Positions 52,795 to 62,676 of a stretch of 64,000 nucleotides of DNA are shown here, in pieces. Below the pieces are notes generated by a model that saw only the letters and a program-made list of their open reading frames with translations, was not told the origin of the DNA and did not search any database. Each line of letters opens with the position of its first letter. Position 1 is the stretch's first letter. Both the position numbers and the translations under genes were made by a program. The DNA is from Diplonema papillatum (lineage: Eukaryota > Euglenozoa > Diplonemea > Diplonemida > Diplonemidae), in assembly GCA_030068145.1 (NCBI GenBank), contig JAPJBO010000506.1, positions 1 through 64,000 of the forward strand. Direction: 5' to 3'.

Positions 52795-55170
52795 AATCAA
52801 ATGGCCTCCGTGCTCGAATCGATCCACCGGCTCGGGCTGTGGGCGAAGCTCAAGAAGCGGGCGGTCGGCAGAGTGGTCGCTGCTCTCGTCGAGGAAGCGA
52901 AGGCGGAAAGCGGCGGCCGCGCGCCGCCTGCCGACGACAGCCTCTCCCGGCTGCCGCTGAAGGTTCTCGCGCGGCTGGCGCGGCTGCCGGACATCGTCGG
53001 GACGCCGACGCCCGCGATCCTAGAGCGGGCCCTCCGGAGTCGCAGCGGCGAAGCCGGCGATTTGCAGCACGTCGCCGCATTGCTCCACAAGCTGTCGACC
53101 GAGGCGGCGGGTGGGGACGGTGCGGGCGGCCGGCTGTTCGCGGCCCTGGTGGGCCGGTGCTGCGGCCCTCTCTGCGCGTACGCGGAGGGAGAGGCGCGCG
53201 CGGCGGCGGCTCCGGGCGCGGTTCTCGTGGGCATCGCGACGTCGGTCGCGAGAATCGCCGCCCGCGGCCGCGCCGCCTGCGACCCGCCGGCCAACGAGGC
53301 TATCAGCGTCTTGGCGGGGATCGTCGCAAGCGACGCGTTCGTGGCCGGGAGGTCCCTGTCCGACCTCGCCGGCCTCTTCGCGCTCTACGCCGAGGCCACC
53401 GCCGCCCCGCCGCCGCCGCTGGCGGCGCTGGCGCCGGTGGCTGCGCCGGACTTCTTCGCCCGCGCGCTCCGCAGGGCCCGGGTGCTCCTCTCCGTTGCAC
53501 CGTGTACCCGCCCGTCTCGGCAGGCGAGGGGTCCGTCTGTGGATCCGGCTGCGCTGGCGGACCTCGTCGCCGGGATGTCCCGCTGCGGCGGGGCGGCGGC
53601 GGCGGGCGGGGGCGAGCCAGCGGCGCAGGTTTTCGGCGTCCTCTGCGTCCTGGTCGGCGACTACGCGCGCGGGTACTCGTTGCGGACCCTCGCCTCGCTG
53701 CTGCCGGCGCTCGCCGGCCTGCAACCGTTAGCCGCGCGCGGGTCGTGGTGTCTCCGCGTGTTGGACGTCAAAGTGAAAGCCCGGCTGCTGGCCCTGGTGG
53801 CCGGAGTCGACCCGGCGGCGGCGCGAGAGTTCACGGCGCTGCTCGCCGACGCGTTGGCGGGGTTGAAGCGGCTGGGGTTGTCCGTGCACGTCGTGCTAGA
53901 TCGCTGGGCGCGGGTGTTGTGGGGGTCTCCCATCCCGGATCAGCGAGTGCTGCGGCTGCCCTACGCCGGCTCGGCAGCCCCGCGGGGCCGAGGCTCTCCG
54001 GGGCTGGGAACGGGGCTGCCGGAACGGCAGGTGACACCTTCTATCATCTCCTTTCAATATCCGGATCTACAGGAGCAACAGGGGAGACTTTCTGCTGTCT
54101 TATCTCAAGATCCGGATACACAGGAACACCAGGGGACACTTTCTGCTGTTTTCCCTCAAGATCCGGATTTACAGAAGCAACAGAAGACACTTTCTGCTGT
54201 TTTTTCTCAAGATTCGGATCTACAGGAACAACAGACACTTTCTGCTGTTTTCCCTCAAGATCCGGATCTACAGGAACAGCAGGGGGAACGTTCTGCTGTT
54301 TTCCCTGAAGATCACGCCGGGGAGGCCACCCTGGCGCGGCGCATCCGGGCCGTCGGCGAGCGGCGGGCGGGCAGTGCCCCCGCACCCCCGGTGCCGGAGG
54401 GAAAGCGGCCGTGCGTCGGGCCGGATGCTGCCCCTCGTCGCTTGGCTGGAGACGGGGGGGAGGTGTCTCCGGCTGTGCTCGCCCAGCGGATTCAGCTCGC
54501 GCAGGGGACGGTGCGGAAGTTGTTTGCGTGCATGGACGTGGCGACTGGGCGGCCGGCGTCGGGGTACTGCGACCTGCTGAGCGAGGCTGCGGCGGAGGCG
54601 ATGCAGGGGTGCTCCCTCGCGCAGATCGCGCAGTGCCTGGCCATCCGCAGCCGCGTGTCGCTGCCGTCGATCGACTCGTCGGTCGGCCTCGTGCGCCTGC
54701 TCGACGCGTTCCTCGCCGGCAGCGGGCACGCTTTGTCCGCCTCCGACACCCCCCTTCTCCTCGACTGCGCCGCGGTGCTGAAAACGTACTCTTCCGTCCG
54801 CTTCGCGTCGAAGTGCGTCGTGCAGACGACGGCCCTCCGCCTCTCGGAGCACATCCTCGCCTCTGCGGACGGCGCGGGCCCCGCCGCCGCCGCGCAGCTG
54901 AACCAAGCCGTGGCGAGCGTCTTTTCTGCTTTAAAAATCCGGTCGGCAGCGCCGCCGCCGCCGCCGCCGCCGCCGCGGAACGAGTGCGCCGCGAGCGCTG
55001 TAGACGCCGTGCAGCGGATGCTGGAGGTGTCGTCCCCCGGCTTCGACGCCAGGGCGCCGGACTACCGGCCGGGCAGGAGGGACAAGACCGCCGAGCTGCA
55101 GTCTGCGCGGAAGCCTCCGGGCGCGCGAGGGTGGGCGAGAGTGCCTTTGAAAGAGTGGTGCGAACCGTGA
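52795..55170 (+). CDS. Helical-repeat protein, exon 3 and C-terminus
   Basis: Starts NQMASVLESIHRLGLWAKL after the acceptor GCGCAG, in phase with exon 2. Further helical repeats follow: LPLKVLARLARLPDI, DLQHVAALLHKLS, SLSDLAGLFALYAEA, DPAALADLVAGMSRCGG, SLRTLASLLPALAGL, CSLAQIAQCLAIRSR. A block of six ~20-residue units (54043-54320) interrupts them, and a proline run (PPPPPPPP) lies near the end. The frame stops at TGA 55168-55170 (LKEWCEP). That TGA overlaps a consensus-like donor GTGAGT (ACC|GTGAGT), so the gene might instead continue into an unseen exon. Read as an isolated ORF, 52801 would look like a start, but splice phase and protein style argue it is internal. Likely role: RNA processing or stability in mitochondrion or plastid. 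Confidence 0.72.
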   Translation, partial: NQMASVLESIHRLGLWAKLKKRAVGRVVAALVEEAKAESGGRAPPADDSLSRLPLKVLARLARLPDIVGTPTPAILERALRSRSGEAGDLQHVAALLHKLSTEAAGGDGAGGRLFAALVGRCCGPLCAYAEGEARAAAAPGAVLVGIATSVARIAARGRAACDPPANEAISVLAGIVASDAFVAGRSLSDLAGLFALYAEATAAPPPPLAALAPVAAPDFFARALRRARVLLSVAPCTRPSRQARGPSVDPAALADLVAGMSRCGGAAAAGGGEPAAQVFGVLCVLVGDYARGYSLRTLASLLPALAGLQPLAARGSWCLRVLDVKVKARLLALVAGVDPAAAREFTALLADALAGLKRLGLSVHVVLDRWARVLWGSPIPDQRVLRLPYAGSAAPRGRGSPGLGTGLPERQVTPSIISFQYPDLQEQQGRLSAVLSQDPDTQEHQGTLSAVFPQDPDLQKQQKTLSAVFSQDSDLQEQQTLSAVFPQDPDLQEQQGERSAVFPEDHAGEATLARRIRAVGERRAGSAPAPPVPEGKRPCVGPDAAPRRLAGDGGEVSPAVLAQRIQLAQGTVRKLFACMDVATGRPASGYCDLLSEAAAEAMQGCSLAQIAQCLAIRSRVSLPSIDSSVGLVRLLDAFLAGSGHALSASDTPLLLDCAAVLKTYSSVRFASKCVVQTTALRLSEHILASADGAGPAAAAQLNQAVASVFSALKIRSAAPPPPPPPPRNECAASAVDAVQRMLEVSSPGFDARAPDYRPGRRDKTAELQSARKPPGARGWARVPLKEWCEP
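54043..54320 (+). repeat. In-frame ~54-60-bp coding minisatellite
   Basis: Units encode variants of YPDLQEQQGRLSAVLSQD (for example DPDLQKQQKTLSAVFSQD and DPDLQEQQGERSAVFPED). Units differ in length by multiples of three, so the frame is kept. A second plus frame is also open through it (GDTFCCFPSRSG-type repeats), and so is the minus strand. Confidence 0.85.
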
Positions 55171-55461
55171 GTGGACGGGCGGGGTGGTGCTGCAAACCTC
55201 TCAAGCACAAAATGATCGAAAGACACTAATCCGTACGTCCAACGGGATGGCACGAACCGTGAGTGGACGAGCGTGGTTCAGCTTCGTGCTGCCACGTGGC
55301 GAGGTATGGGTCCTGATGCAGAAGAGATCTCGCGGAACAACGGTGTTCCGGAAGTGGACAAAAGCTCAACCTCTCTTCAAAGGGAAGTACTCTGATGCAG
55401 AAGAGATCTCGCGGAACAACGGTGTTCCGGAAGTGGACAAAAGCTCAACCTCTTTTCAAAG
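55171..55461 (+). repeat. Short local duplications after the helical-repeat gene
   Basis: The exon end GCGAACCGTGAGTGGACG recurs at 55252 as ACGAACCGTGAGTGGACG. An 81-bp unit (GATGCAGAAGAGATCTCGCG, GGTGTTCCGGAAGTGGAC, AAGCTCAACCTC) is duplicated at 55313-55393 and 55394-55470. GATCGAAAGACACTAATCCG resembles 8630-8650. Confidence 0.7.
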
Positions 55462-55752
55462 GGAAGCACTCGACGTGGCTGCTTCGACTCCGAATGGAAG
55501 GGAGGAAATATAGAGTAGAGGGGCAAATACAATACAAACACAATCTGATTTGTTCTTCGCTTACACCACCGTGTGTTGTTTTCTCACGCAGGACTTTGAC
55601 CTGTTGTGTTTTGTGTGATTTGTCGTGTAGGGGTAGACCCGCATGGCCTCACGTCCGTTCAACACGTGGTTCGGTAGTTACAGCACTTGGGATCCCTTCT
55701 GTTCTTTGTCGTGCAGCATCGTCGAGCATTTCCTTTCCCCGGCGCTTATGTA
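55462..55752 (-). mobile_element. MITE family R2, full length, reverse orientation
   Basis: Reverse complement of the R2 consensus from AAGCACTCGACGTGGCTGC to GCATCGTCGAGCATTTCC and GGCGCTTATGT. Identity to the copies at 25362 and 29035 is high. Confidence 0.8.
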
Positions 55753-56308
55753 ACGCAGAGGGCCAGAACAGGAACTTTGACGCGAAAAAAAAAATAATGG
55801 CGAGGGGGTGAGGACCTGAAAGAGGGTATTTTAGCGGACGGAGGGGTCACCTCGCGACGAATCTCAAAGCTTTTCTCCGTCCTTGAACTCTGGCGGGACT
55901 CCTCCCCGAAGGATTGGTAAGGTGCAGCCAGAGATCAAGGTGATTCCCCTTGAGCGCATCTCTCTCTTCGGTTTCCGACGTCAGTTTACAGCCTCCCGGG
56001 TTCGAAGGCCGTGTAGAGCTTGCTTTATCTCATCCGTTTCTTTTCGTTTCCATCTGTGCTCTAAGGCAAGGTTGCGCAACGAGCAACCCATCACGACTTA
56101 ACACGGGGAATTCTACTTGGTCAGGATGATCTCAAGGATTGATAGATCGAGAGCTCTTTCTCGATGAATTGTGTGGTGGTACCGCTCCTGGTTGGTGGAG
56201 TCCTGCCAATTTTCTGCTATTTGCTGCTTCCAGATTTTGACCATTTTTTTCATCCAAACCTGAAAAAAACAGGCACGAGCGAAAGCGAATCGGCATGCGA
56301 GCGCGGCG
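55753..56308. other. Upstream flank of the next gene
   Basis: No repeat family recognised. Contains GGGTTCGAAGGCCGTG (56000) without an A box. Candidate promoter region for the gene at 56309; no TATA box was recognised. Confidence 0.35.
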
Positions 56309-58500
56309 ATGAACCGCGTGCTCAGGGGGGTGTTCGCGCAAGTCCGGCCGAGGCACGATGGACCTAGGATAGGGAACTCGCTGGTGGTGCAGCAGAAGCA
56401 AGATGAAGCGCTCGCCGAAGCGTGGCCGTGGGGCAAGGTGCTGCACAACCCGGCGCGCAGCGACGCGCTCCGGCACAGCGGCCTCATCGAGGCCCGGGAC
56501 TTGATGTACGCGACCCACGGCGCCGAGGAGGGCCGGCGGCTGTGGGAAGAAGACTTCCTCCCCCGCCTGCGCAATTTGCGGGCCAAATTCTTGGTCCTCT
56601 CCCCGTCGGGGTACGCCGCCGAGAACGAGCACACGTTCAAGCTCAAGACAGACGACGACAGACGGGTGGAGATGCAGAAGAGAGTCGACCGGGTACACCG
56701 TGCCGCGGACATGCCGTGGGACGAGTTGATGGCGGCACTCGACGACCCGGAGGTGAAAGGCAACCGCGAAATGTGCGACTTCGCGAAGAAGTCGTTCGAG
56801 TGGCGTCTCAAGGAGGCCGTTGTGTGGCTTCCGATGCAGGAGATCCACCTCGCAGCCCTGCTGCCCGCGATCCGGGACGAGATCCCCGACGAGTTCTACC
56901 ACATGGCCGAGGCGCGCGCGTCGATGAGCGGGGAGGGCGACGGAGACGTCACGCCGGCATTCACGCCGCTGCCGACGGCCGGCGCCGCGCGAGCAGACCA
57001 GCTTGAACTGGGCGGGAGCAACCCAGCGTTCCTCCCCGTCTACTTCGACGAGAAAAGCGCCGAGGCGCAGGTGGCCCGGCTGCGGGAAGGCGCGGAGCCC
57101 GGCATGCAGGGCGCCATCCGGTACTTCGCGGCGCCTATGCGCGCCGTTGACGTCTTCCACCTGCTGCTCGAGGACCAGACGCTGCACGCGGGGGGCCCCG
57201 GTTCCGACGGCGCCGCGGTCGACACTTCGAACGTGGTGGTTGGCGTGACACACGCCGCGGCAAGCAGGTGGTACACAAAAGTGGAGTTCCCCGGCGTGCT
57301 CAACGCCGAAGACCCGGGGCCGCCGCCGGCGGGTGTGGATGGCGCACCTGAGGCCGGAGCAGGGATTCCTCGGGAAAGCCAAGGGGGCGGGGAGGGCCTG
57401 GGCCCCGCTGATGCTGCTTCGGCGGCGAAGGAAGAGGAGCTCGACCGGCTCCTCACGCAGGTGGTCTCGCTGCTGAAGTGTTACACCCGCAGCGTGCGGT
57501 TCGCGTACGTGAACGTGGTGCCCGTCTGCGGCGAGGAGTTGATCAAGTTCGGCGTCGAGATGGCAACCCGCCACAACGACCCCCAGCGCTTCGCGGCGGC
57601 CGCCGCGCTGGCCGTCAACAGGAGCGCGAAACCCCGGCGGAAGCGCCGCCTCCGAAAGCTGACGGGCCCGCTCCGCACGCTCGCCCTCGTCCGGCAAGCG
57701 GAAGGCCTCCTCAAGCAAAAACCCATCCCAGACCTCATCGACACGCCGGAGCCCGCGAAGCCGCGGCTCGTCCGCCTGCGAGGCGGCTGGCTGCGGGCCG
57801 TGCGGCCCCGCGTCAAAAAGCAGGGCTTCCACTCGCCCGAGTACGAGTACCTCAAGGAGCCTGTCGTCACGTACGACGAGGTCGTGGCGCAGATGCGCGA
57901 GCTATCCGAGGTCTCGCACGTGACGAAGAAGGGGTTCTTGAGCTTCGTCGCCGTCCGTCGGAACCCCGACACCTCGCAGCTCGAAGGCGCTTCGAGGGCC
58001 GATTTCGAGGGAATTCCGCCGTTTTTCGACTCGTTCGAGAAGTACGAGGCCATCGAGCGGCATCTCCCCAGCCCCGAGGCGATGTCCATGAGAGAGGAAG
58101 AGGACGAGATGGACAGCCTCGCGAAGCTGGGGAAGGAGTATAACCGCGAGTTGTCGCTGACGCTCGTCGCGCTGCGGCACAGGGACGGCCCGGACGACGA
58201 GGCGACGGTCCTCACCGAAGCCGAGCGGGACGCTCTGACGGAGCGGCAGATGGCGCAGATCGTCATCGGACCCGTCGAGTCCGCGAACCGGCGCGCCCCC
58301 GCCGACATCGCCTTCTGGCAAGCCAAGCGGCAGTACAACTTGCTCACGAAGGGCATCCGGGCGGCTTCGCAGTTCGGCCCCGTTGGGTACACTCCGCGCT
58401 CGGTCTTGCCCGTCGTCGGCGACTACCACGAGTACCTGTGGAAGAAAACGCCCGCGACCGACCGCCCGGCGGAAGGAGAGCTGTTCCCGCGGAACATGAC
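56309..58500 (+). CDS. Unrecognised, probably mitochondrial protein, exon 1
   Basis: Starts MNRVLRGVFAQVRPRHDG, an arginine-rich, acid-free N-terminus typical of a mitochondrial presequence. The exon gives ~730 aa with features such as WPWGKVLHNPARSDALRH, MPWDELMAALDDPEVKG, FEWRLKEAVVWLPMQEIHL, SLLKCYTRSVRFAYVNVVP, a basic stretch RSAKPRRKRRLRKLTGPL and a charged C-terminal helix (MREEEDEMDSLAKLGKEY). I recognise no family; composition and neighbours suggest a lineage-specific mitoribosome or mitochondrial RNA protein. It ends RNM plus two bases of a codon at the canonical donor GTATGT. Reading on gives 26 unrelated residues and a stop (58579), which I attribute to the intron. Long minus-strand frames are shadows of the GC-rich coding strand. 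Confidence 0.8.
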
Positions 58501-58679
58501 GTATGTTGCGCACATTCATCACGGAGAAAATGCCGTTGAAGCTAGCGCGCGCGGGTCGCCTGATCACTCGCACCTATAATCCGATACCGAAGGAAAGCCT
58601 TCAGTCTAAGGGTTGTGGCTCGTAACCAATCGCCACGGGCACTACTTTCAAGGGTTGAAAGCGTTTATGCTTTTTAGTA

Positions 58680-58830
58680 CTAGCAATCTTGCGGGTTGCT
58701 TTTCTATGTATTATGCAGGCTAAAAAGACGAAGGCAGCGTGTTTTGATGGTTGATCAGAATTCCTTACCTGCATATACACAGGGTAAACACAAGTGGGAA
58801 ACGATTAACCGGCACGCACAAACAAAACGA
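58680..58830 (+). repeat. R7 dispersed repeat in the intron (unoccupied version of the 14-kb element's target)
   Basis: TTAGTACTAGCAATCTTGCG, then GTTGCTTTTCTATGTATTAT, GCAGGCTAAAAAGACGAAGG and GATTAACCGGCACGC. The left part (58676-58692) is the intact equivalent of the sequence split by the 14-kb element. Confidence 0.75.
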
Positions 58831-59050
58831 AGCACCTGTCTTTTTCGAGGGAAACGATGTAACCGGTTGTTGTGAACTTGATAGCACGTTCTTCCCATGC
58901 AAGAAGACAATTGCTCGCATCAATACACGGACAGCGAAAACGAAGTAACGAGCCCGTAGGAGCCAGGCGTAAGTTATTGATAAATATGAACTATTTGGTG
59001 TGCTCTTTGAGAAATGCTTTCGTTCCCCCCACAAACATTTTCCCCCGCAG

Positions 59051-59174
59051 ACGCTTGGACAAACTCCGCCAAGACGAGAAGGTCAAGCGCTTGGCCGGCG
59101 ACCGCGGGCTGCAGGTTCAAGAGCTTGCCACCATGAGCGATCTCTTAGCGGTGTGTGTTTCTTTTTTCGAGTGA
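59051..59174 (+). CDS. Unrecognised mitochondrial-type protein, exon 2
   Basis: Acceptor TTCCCCCGCAG. The first base completes the Thr codon left by exon 1, then RLDKLRQDEKVKRLAGDRGL and QVQELATMSDLLA, a charged helix or coiled coil continuing the style of exon 1. There is a possible donor GTGTGT at 59151. If unspliced, the frame runs VCVSFFE to a TGA at 59172-59174. Sequence after 59180 (AYEEEIAAGES in one frame) looks coding, so a short further intron is possible, but no acceptor gives the right phase. Confidence 0.55.
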
Positions 59175-60284
59175 CAAGAAGCCTACGAGGAGGAAATCGC
59201 AGCAGGAGAAAGTAGGTGCTTCACTGGCATACCGGAGAGTGCTTCAGTATGAACACAAGCTGAGTCCTCAAGGTTCTACCTGCAGTTTTCTTCAGGATAC
59301 CTATCCGGAGAACCACAAAAGCCACAAATGAAGTTACTGAAAACTGGGAACAAAGGTGTGGTTTCGACAGCTGACTCCAGAGTGCCTTCTGCGCGAGGCC
59401 GTCTCGGACGGCTCGTCTTCCTACGATCTAATAATTTCACCTTTATATGGTGTACACGTCAGCGCTTTCATCCTGATGGAGAGACTACTTGCAAGGCACG
59501 TTCATACTGAAAAACCCCTCGAACACAGAACGCGCCAATGACGAAGGACATGCGAAGGTACGGTCCGTGGCATCCGCACGCAGGGTTTGCGAACACCAGT
59601 ACATGGTCGAAGTGGGGACAGCGGCAGTGATCGTTGTGGCGGAGCTTTCCGTCGAAACACCCGCGGCCAAGGCCGAGTGCATAATGTTCTTCTCCACACC
59701 AGTTGCAGGGGCCGCTCTTTGAGGCAGTAAAGAATGAGACTAGTTCGTGGTTTAGGATAACGAAATAGGCCGGTTGTTTGTATCTGAAGCTACTGATTGG
59801 AGGCTTCCGCCAGAGCAGTCATCCTCGATGCCTCCATAGTACCCTCTTCCGATCCCCTACATCCTCAGGACTGTGTAAGGAGACCGTTGCATGGCTCTCA
59901 GTCACTGCGTGTTTCCTGTCTTACTGCGCAATGGCGAGTCAAGTCGTTGCTCAGGCCTTGACTGCCCATTCGACCAACCTGCGTCGAGGCCGGTCTGTGT
60001 ACGCTCTCCTCACCCAATCACTGTCGCTTAGTAGAACAGCGGCTAGTAGGCCACACTGCTCTCTCAGTTTTGCACTCATCCGGTTTCGGACCTTTCGATC
60101 CACGTTGCTCTTCCACGTTGCACTGCCTGCAGCAGCTCGAAGCACACACCAGGGGCTGTTGCTGTTTTGAGCCAGTCTCCCTATTTCCTGGAAGTGCATC
60201 GACCTGCCTGCTGCTGTCTATCAGCAGTTTATCACAGCCCAGCACCGGCGGTCGTGGATATCTTTCACAGGCGATTGTGGTCTA
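59175..60284. other. No secure gene
   Basis: A plus frame at 59500-59722 (HAKVRSVASARRVCEHQYMV, VIVVAELSVETPAAKAE, stop TGA) has ordinary composition and might be a further exon of the upstream gene. Nothing else recognised. Confidence 0.3.
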
Positions 60285-60720
60285 TCGCGCCTACCGACGC
60301 GACCGGGCGCGTGGCGCCCGAGAGGATGCACTACCTCTTAGGGAAGCTGCGGCACCCCTGGGAGCAACGCGCGGTGGCTGGGGCCGTCGATGGACGAGTA
60401 CAACCGGCCGGTCGTCAACTACCACGGCAACTGCGACACGCGGCGAGAACGGCGACGAGATCTGGGAGCGGTGCAAGACACTTCAAAGGCTACGAACCGA
60501 CCCCCGAGGACCTTCTTTGCACTCGCGCACGTTCACGAATCCGCCACATCCACCTTCAACAGGCAATTCCGCTGGCAGGGAGATCAAACCGAAAGGGGAG
60601 AGAAGGTGGGAAATGAGCACTCAGAACCGGGATCAGCGTTTTCGATGCTCAAACCAAGTCATATTCTTGCCCTCGCGCACGTTTACAAACACACGAATCT
60701 CCGACACATCTACCTTCGAC
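60285..60720 (+). pseudogene. Decayed 5' copy 1 of the mitochondrial uL11 gene
   Basis: Matches the N-terminal coding part of the functional copy (61405...): ATGRVAPERMHYL-GKLRH is recognisable, then frameshifts (a CCCCTGGGAGCAACGC change, deletions near 60430 and 60480). It is followed by the same upstream-type sequence that precedes the other copies (ATGCTCAAACCAAGTCAT, GCGCACGTTTACAAAC). The offset to copy 2 is about 590 bp. Confidence 0.8.
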
Positions 60721-60836
60721 TAATACATTGAAATGTGCAGGAGGGGACACCACACAGTAAGGGGGGGAGGGGGGGGCGCCTGCGCCAGCAGTGACATCAA
60801 GCCGTAAAGGGCACAGGGAGGGAGAAAGGGAGGGAC

Positions 60837-61165
60837 ATGGGGAAGGCAGCAGCGATGCTGCGGGGCGCGCGGCGGTGCGCGTCGACCGACGCGACCGGGC
60901 GCGTGGTGCCCGAGAGGATGCACTACCTCTTCGGGAAGCTGCGGCACACACCGGGGAGCAACGCGGAGTGGCTGGGGCCGTCGATGGGCGAACACAACGA
61001 GCCGGCCGTCAACTACCACGGCAACTGCGACACGCCGAAGTGGATGCTCGGCGAGAACGGCGACGAGATCTGGGAGCGGTGCAAGACGCTGTTCAAAGGC
61101 TACGAGCCGACTCCGAAGGCAGGCGTCGCGAACTACGATGATGCGCTTGGTCCCAGGCCGCGCAA
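60837..61165 (+). pseudogene. Truncated 5' copy 2 of the mitochondrial uL11 gene
   Basis: ATG and the first ~98 codons are essentially identical to the functional copy (MGKAAAMLRGARRCASTD, WLGPSMGEHNEPAVNYHG, ILERCKTLF-type region). At 61132 ACGATGATGCG replaces ACAGGATGCG, shifting frame, and identity ends after GGCCGCGCAACC. The L11 domain is thus lost. The long frame to 62126 is an artefact that enters copy 3 out of frame. The period to copy 3 is 568 bp. Confidence 0.85.
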
Positions 61166-61404
61166 CCCGTGGTACGTGTCGATTGTGTCAAGGCTTTCGA
61201 GAGGGTGGGAAATGAGCACTCATCAGCGTTTCCGATGCTCAAACCAAGTCATTTTCTTGCACTCGCGCACGTTTACAAATACTCAACTAATACACAACGA
61301 AATGCGCAGGAGGGGACACCACGTAGTAAGGGGGGGAGGGGGGGCGCCTGCGCCAGCAGAGACATCAAGCCGTAAAGGGCACAGGGAGGGAGAAAGGGAG
61401 GGAC

Positions 61405-62676
61405 ATGGGGAAGGCAGCGGCGATGCTGCGGGGCGCGCGGCGGTGCGCGTCGACCGACGCGACCGGGCGCGTGGTGCCCGAGAGGATGCACTACCTCTTC
61501 GGGAAGCTGCGGCACACACCGGGGAGCAACGCGGAGTGGCTGGGGCCGTCGATGGGCGAACACAACGAGCCGGCCGTCAACTACCACGGCAACTGCGACA
61601 CGCCGAAGTGGATGCTCGGCGAGAACGGCGACGAGATCTGGGAGCGGTGCAAGACGCTGTTCAAAGGCTACGAGCCGACCCCGAAGGCAGGCGTCGCGAA
61701 CTACAGGATGCGCTTGGTCCCAGGCCGCGCAACCGCAGGTCCCCCCGTGGGACCCACCTTCTCGACGCAGGGCGTGAAGTCGATCGATTTCGTCAAGGCT
61801 TTCAACGAAGCCACCGCAGGCCTCTTCGCGCCCGACCCCGAACTGAAGCTGAAAGTGTACGTTCGGTTCTACGAGGACAAAACGTACCAGTGGCGGTGCC
61901 TGCCGCCGACCACTTCGTGGCTGATCCGCAAAACCGCTCAGTTAAACGCGGTCGGACCGCAGGGCTTCGGCGCGTCTCCCGGTGTCGGGAACACTCAGCG
62001 CTGGGAAGGGTTCATCACCCTCGAGCAGCTATACCACGTCTCGAGCCTCGTGAACACGTGGGACCAGTATCCGGATTTCATGCCGCTCGAAGCGAGGGTG
62101 GTGGGACTTGTCAGACAAGCGTATAATCAAGGTATCTGCGTTCTAGGCGTGCACTCCAGGCCAGGTCCTGTGCTCGGGATGACGGACGAGCAGTACAAAG
62201 AACACATCCGGGAGCAACGAATTGCGTGGGACAAGCAGCGCGAGCAAGAATCCGACGCCGACCCTCTCTTGCGGACCCCTTGGATCACGCGCTTAGGCAA
62301 GCTGAACACCTCTGGCTTCAGCCTGCCCAAAGACCGAGAGCCGGACGCGCAGACCATCGTCAAAGACGCGATGGCCGTCGACAAAGCGTTTCAAGGGCTC
62401 CTCAAAAAGGAGACCGACGACGACAACCCGAAGGCCCGGCGAGCGCGGGTCTTCTGGGACGAGTTCAGGAAGACCGGCATCATCGGCAAGCAGAAGGACC
62501 AGCCCACCGAAATCGAGCGCCGGCAGATCGAGAACGCGAAGGAGGCCCGCGTCCAGTACCTGCTCCGCAGGTACCCGAGCGTCGTCGCCAGGTTCCCCAA
62601 CTACCGCGCCATGTGGTACTCGGACGAGTGGGAGAAGCTCATCGGCCACCAAGACATGCATTCGCGCATCCGGTAA
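61405..62676 (+). CDS. MRPL11: Mitochondrial large-subunit ribosomal protein uL11m
   Basis: 423 aa. The N-terminus MGKAAAMLRGARRCAS is a good mitochondrial presequence. A ~75-residue lineage-specific region (MHYLFGKLRHTPGSNAEWL, ENGDEIWERCKTLFKGY) precedes the uL11 core. The core begins YRMRLVPGRATAGPPVGPTF, with the PPVGP motif that binds the GTPase-associated rRNA, then GVKSIDFVKAFNEATAG, LKLKVYVRFYEDKTYQWRCL and PPTTSWLIRKTAQ. A C-terminal uL11 subdomain (ASPGVGNTQRWEGFITLEQL) follows. The last ~180 residues are an extension absent from bacterial uL11 (~142 aa), rich in charged helices. The stop TAA (62674-62676) overlaps a GTAAGC donor-like site. The ATG chosen is the first in frame and shared by the tandem 5' copies. 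Confidence 0.88.
   Translation: MGKAAAMLRGARRCASTDATGRVVPERMHYLFGKLRHTPGSNAEWLGPSMGEHNEPAVNYHGNCDTPKWMLGENGDEIWERCKTLFKGYEPTPKAGVANYRMRLVPGRATAGPPVGPTFSTQGVKSIDFVKAFNEATAGLFAPDPELKLKVYVRFYEDKTYQWRCLPPTTSWLIRKTAQLNAVGPQGFGASPGVGNTQRWEGFITLEQLYHVSSLVNTWDQYPDFMPLEARVVGLVRQAYNQGICVLGVHSRPGPVLGMTDEQYKEHIREQRIAWDKQREQESDADPLLRTPWITRLGKLNTSGFSLPKDREPDAQTIVKDAMAVDKAFQGLLKKETDDDNPKARRARVFWDEFRKTGIIGKQKDQPTEIERRQIENAKEARVQYLLRRYPSVVARFPNYRAMWYSDEWEKLIGHQDMHSRIR

Noticed and set aside
52801..55170. Independent gene starting at MASVLES
   Set aside because: A phase-0 acceptor precedes it, the upstream exon ends in phase 0, and the protein is a direct continuation of the helical repeats, so the ATG is treated as internal.
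56132..57832. 566-codon minus-strand ORF opposite the 56309 gene
   Set aside because: It is the shadow of a GC-rich plus-strand coding region; the plus frame has a presequence, splice donor and normal composition.
60837..62126. 429-codon ORF starting at uL11m copy 2
   Set aside because: After about codon 98 it leaves the uL11m frame and reads copy 3 in the wrong frame; only the first part is genuine duplicated coding sequence.
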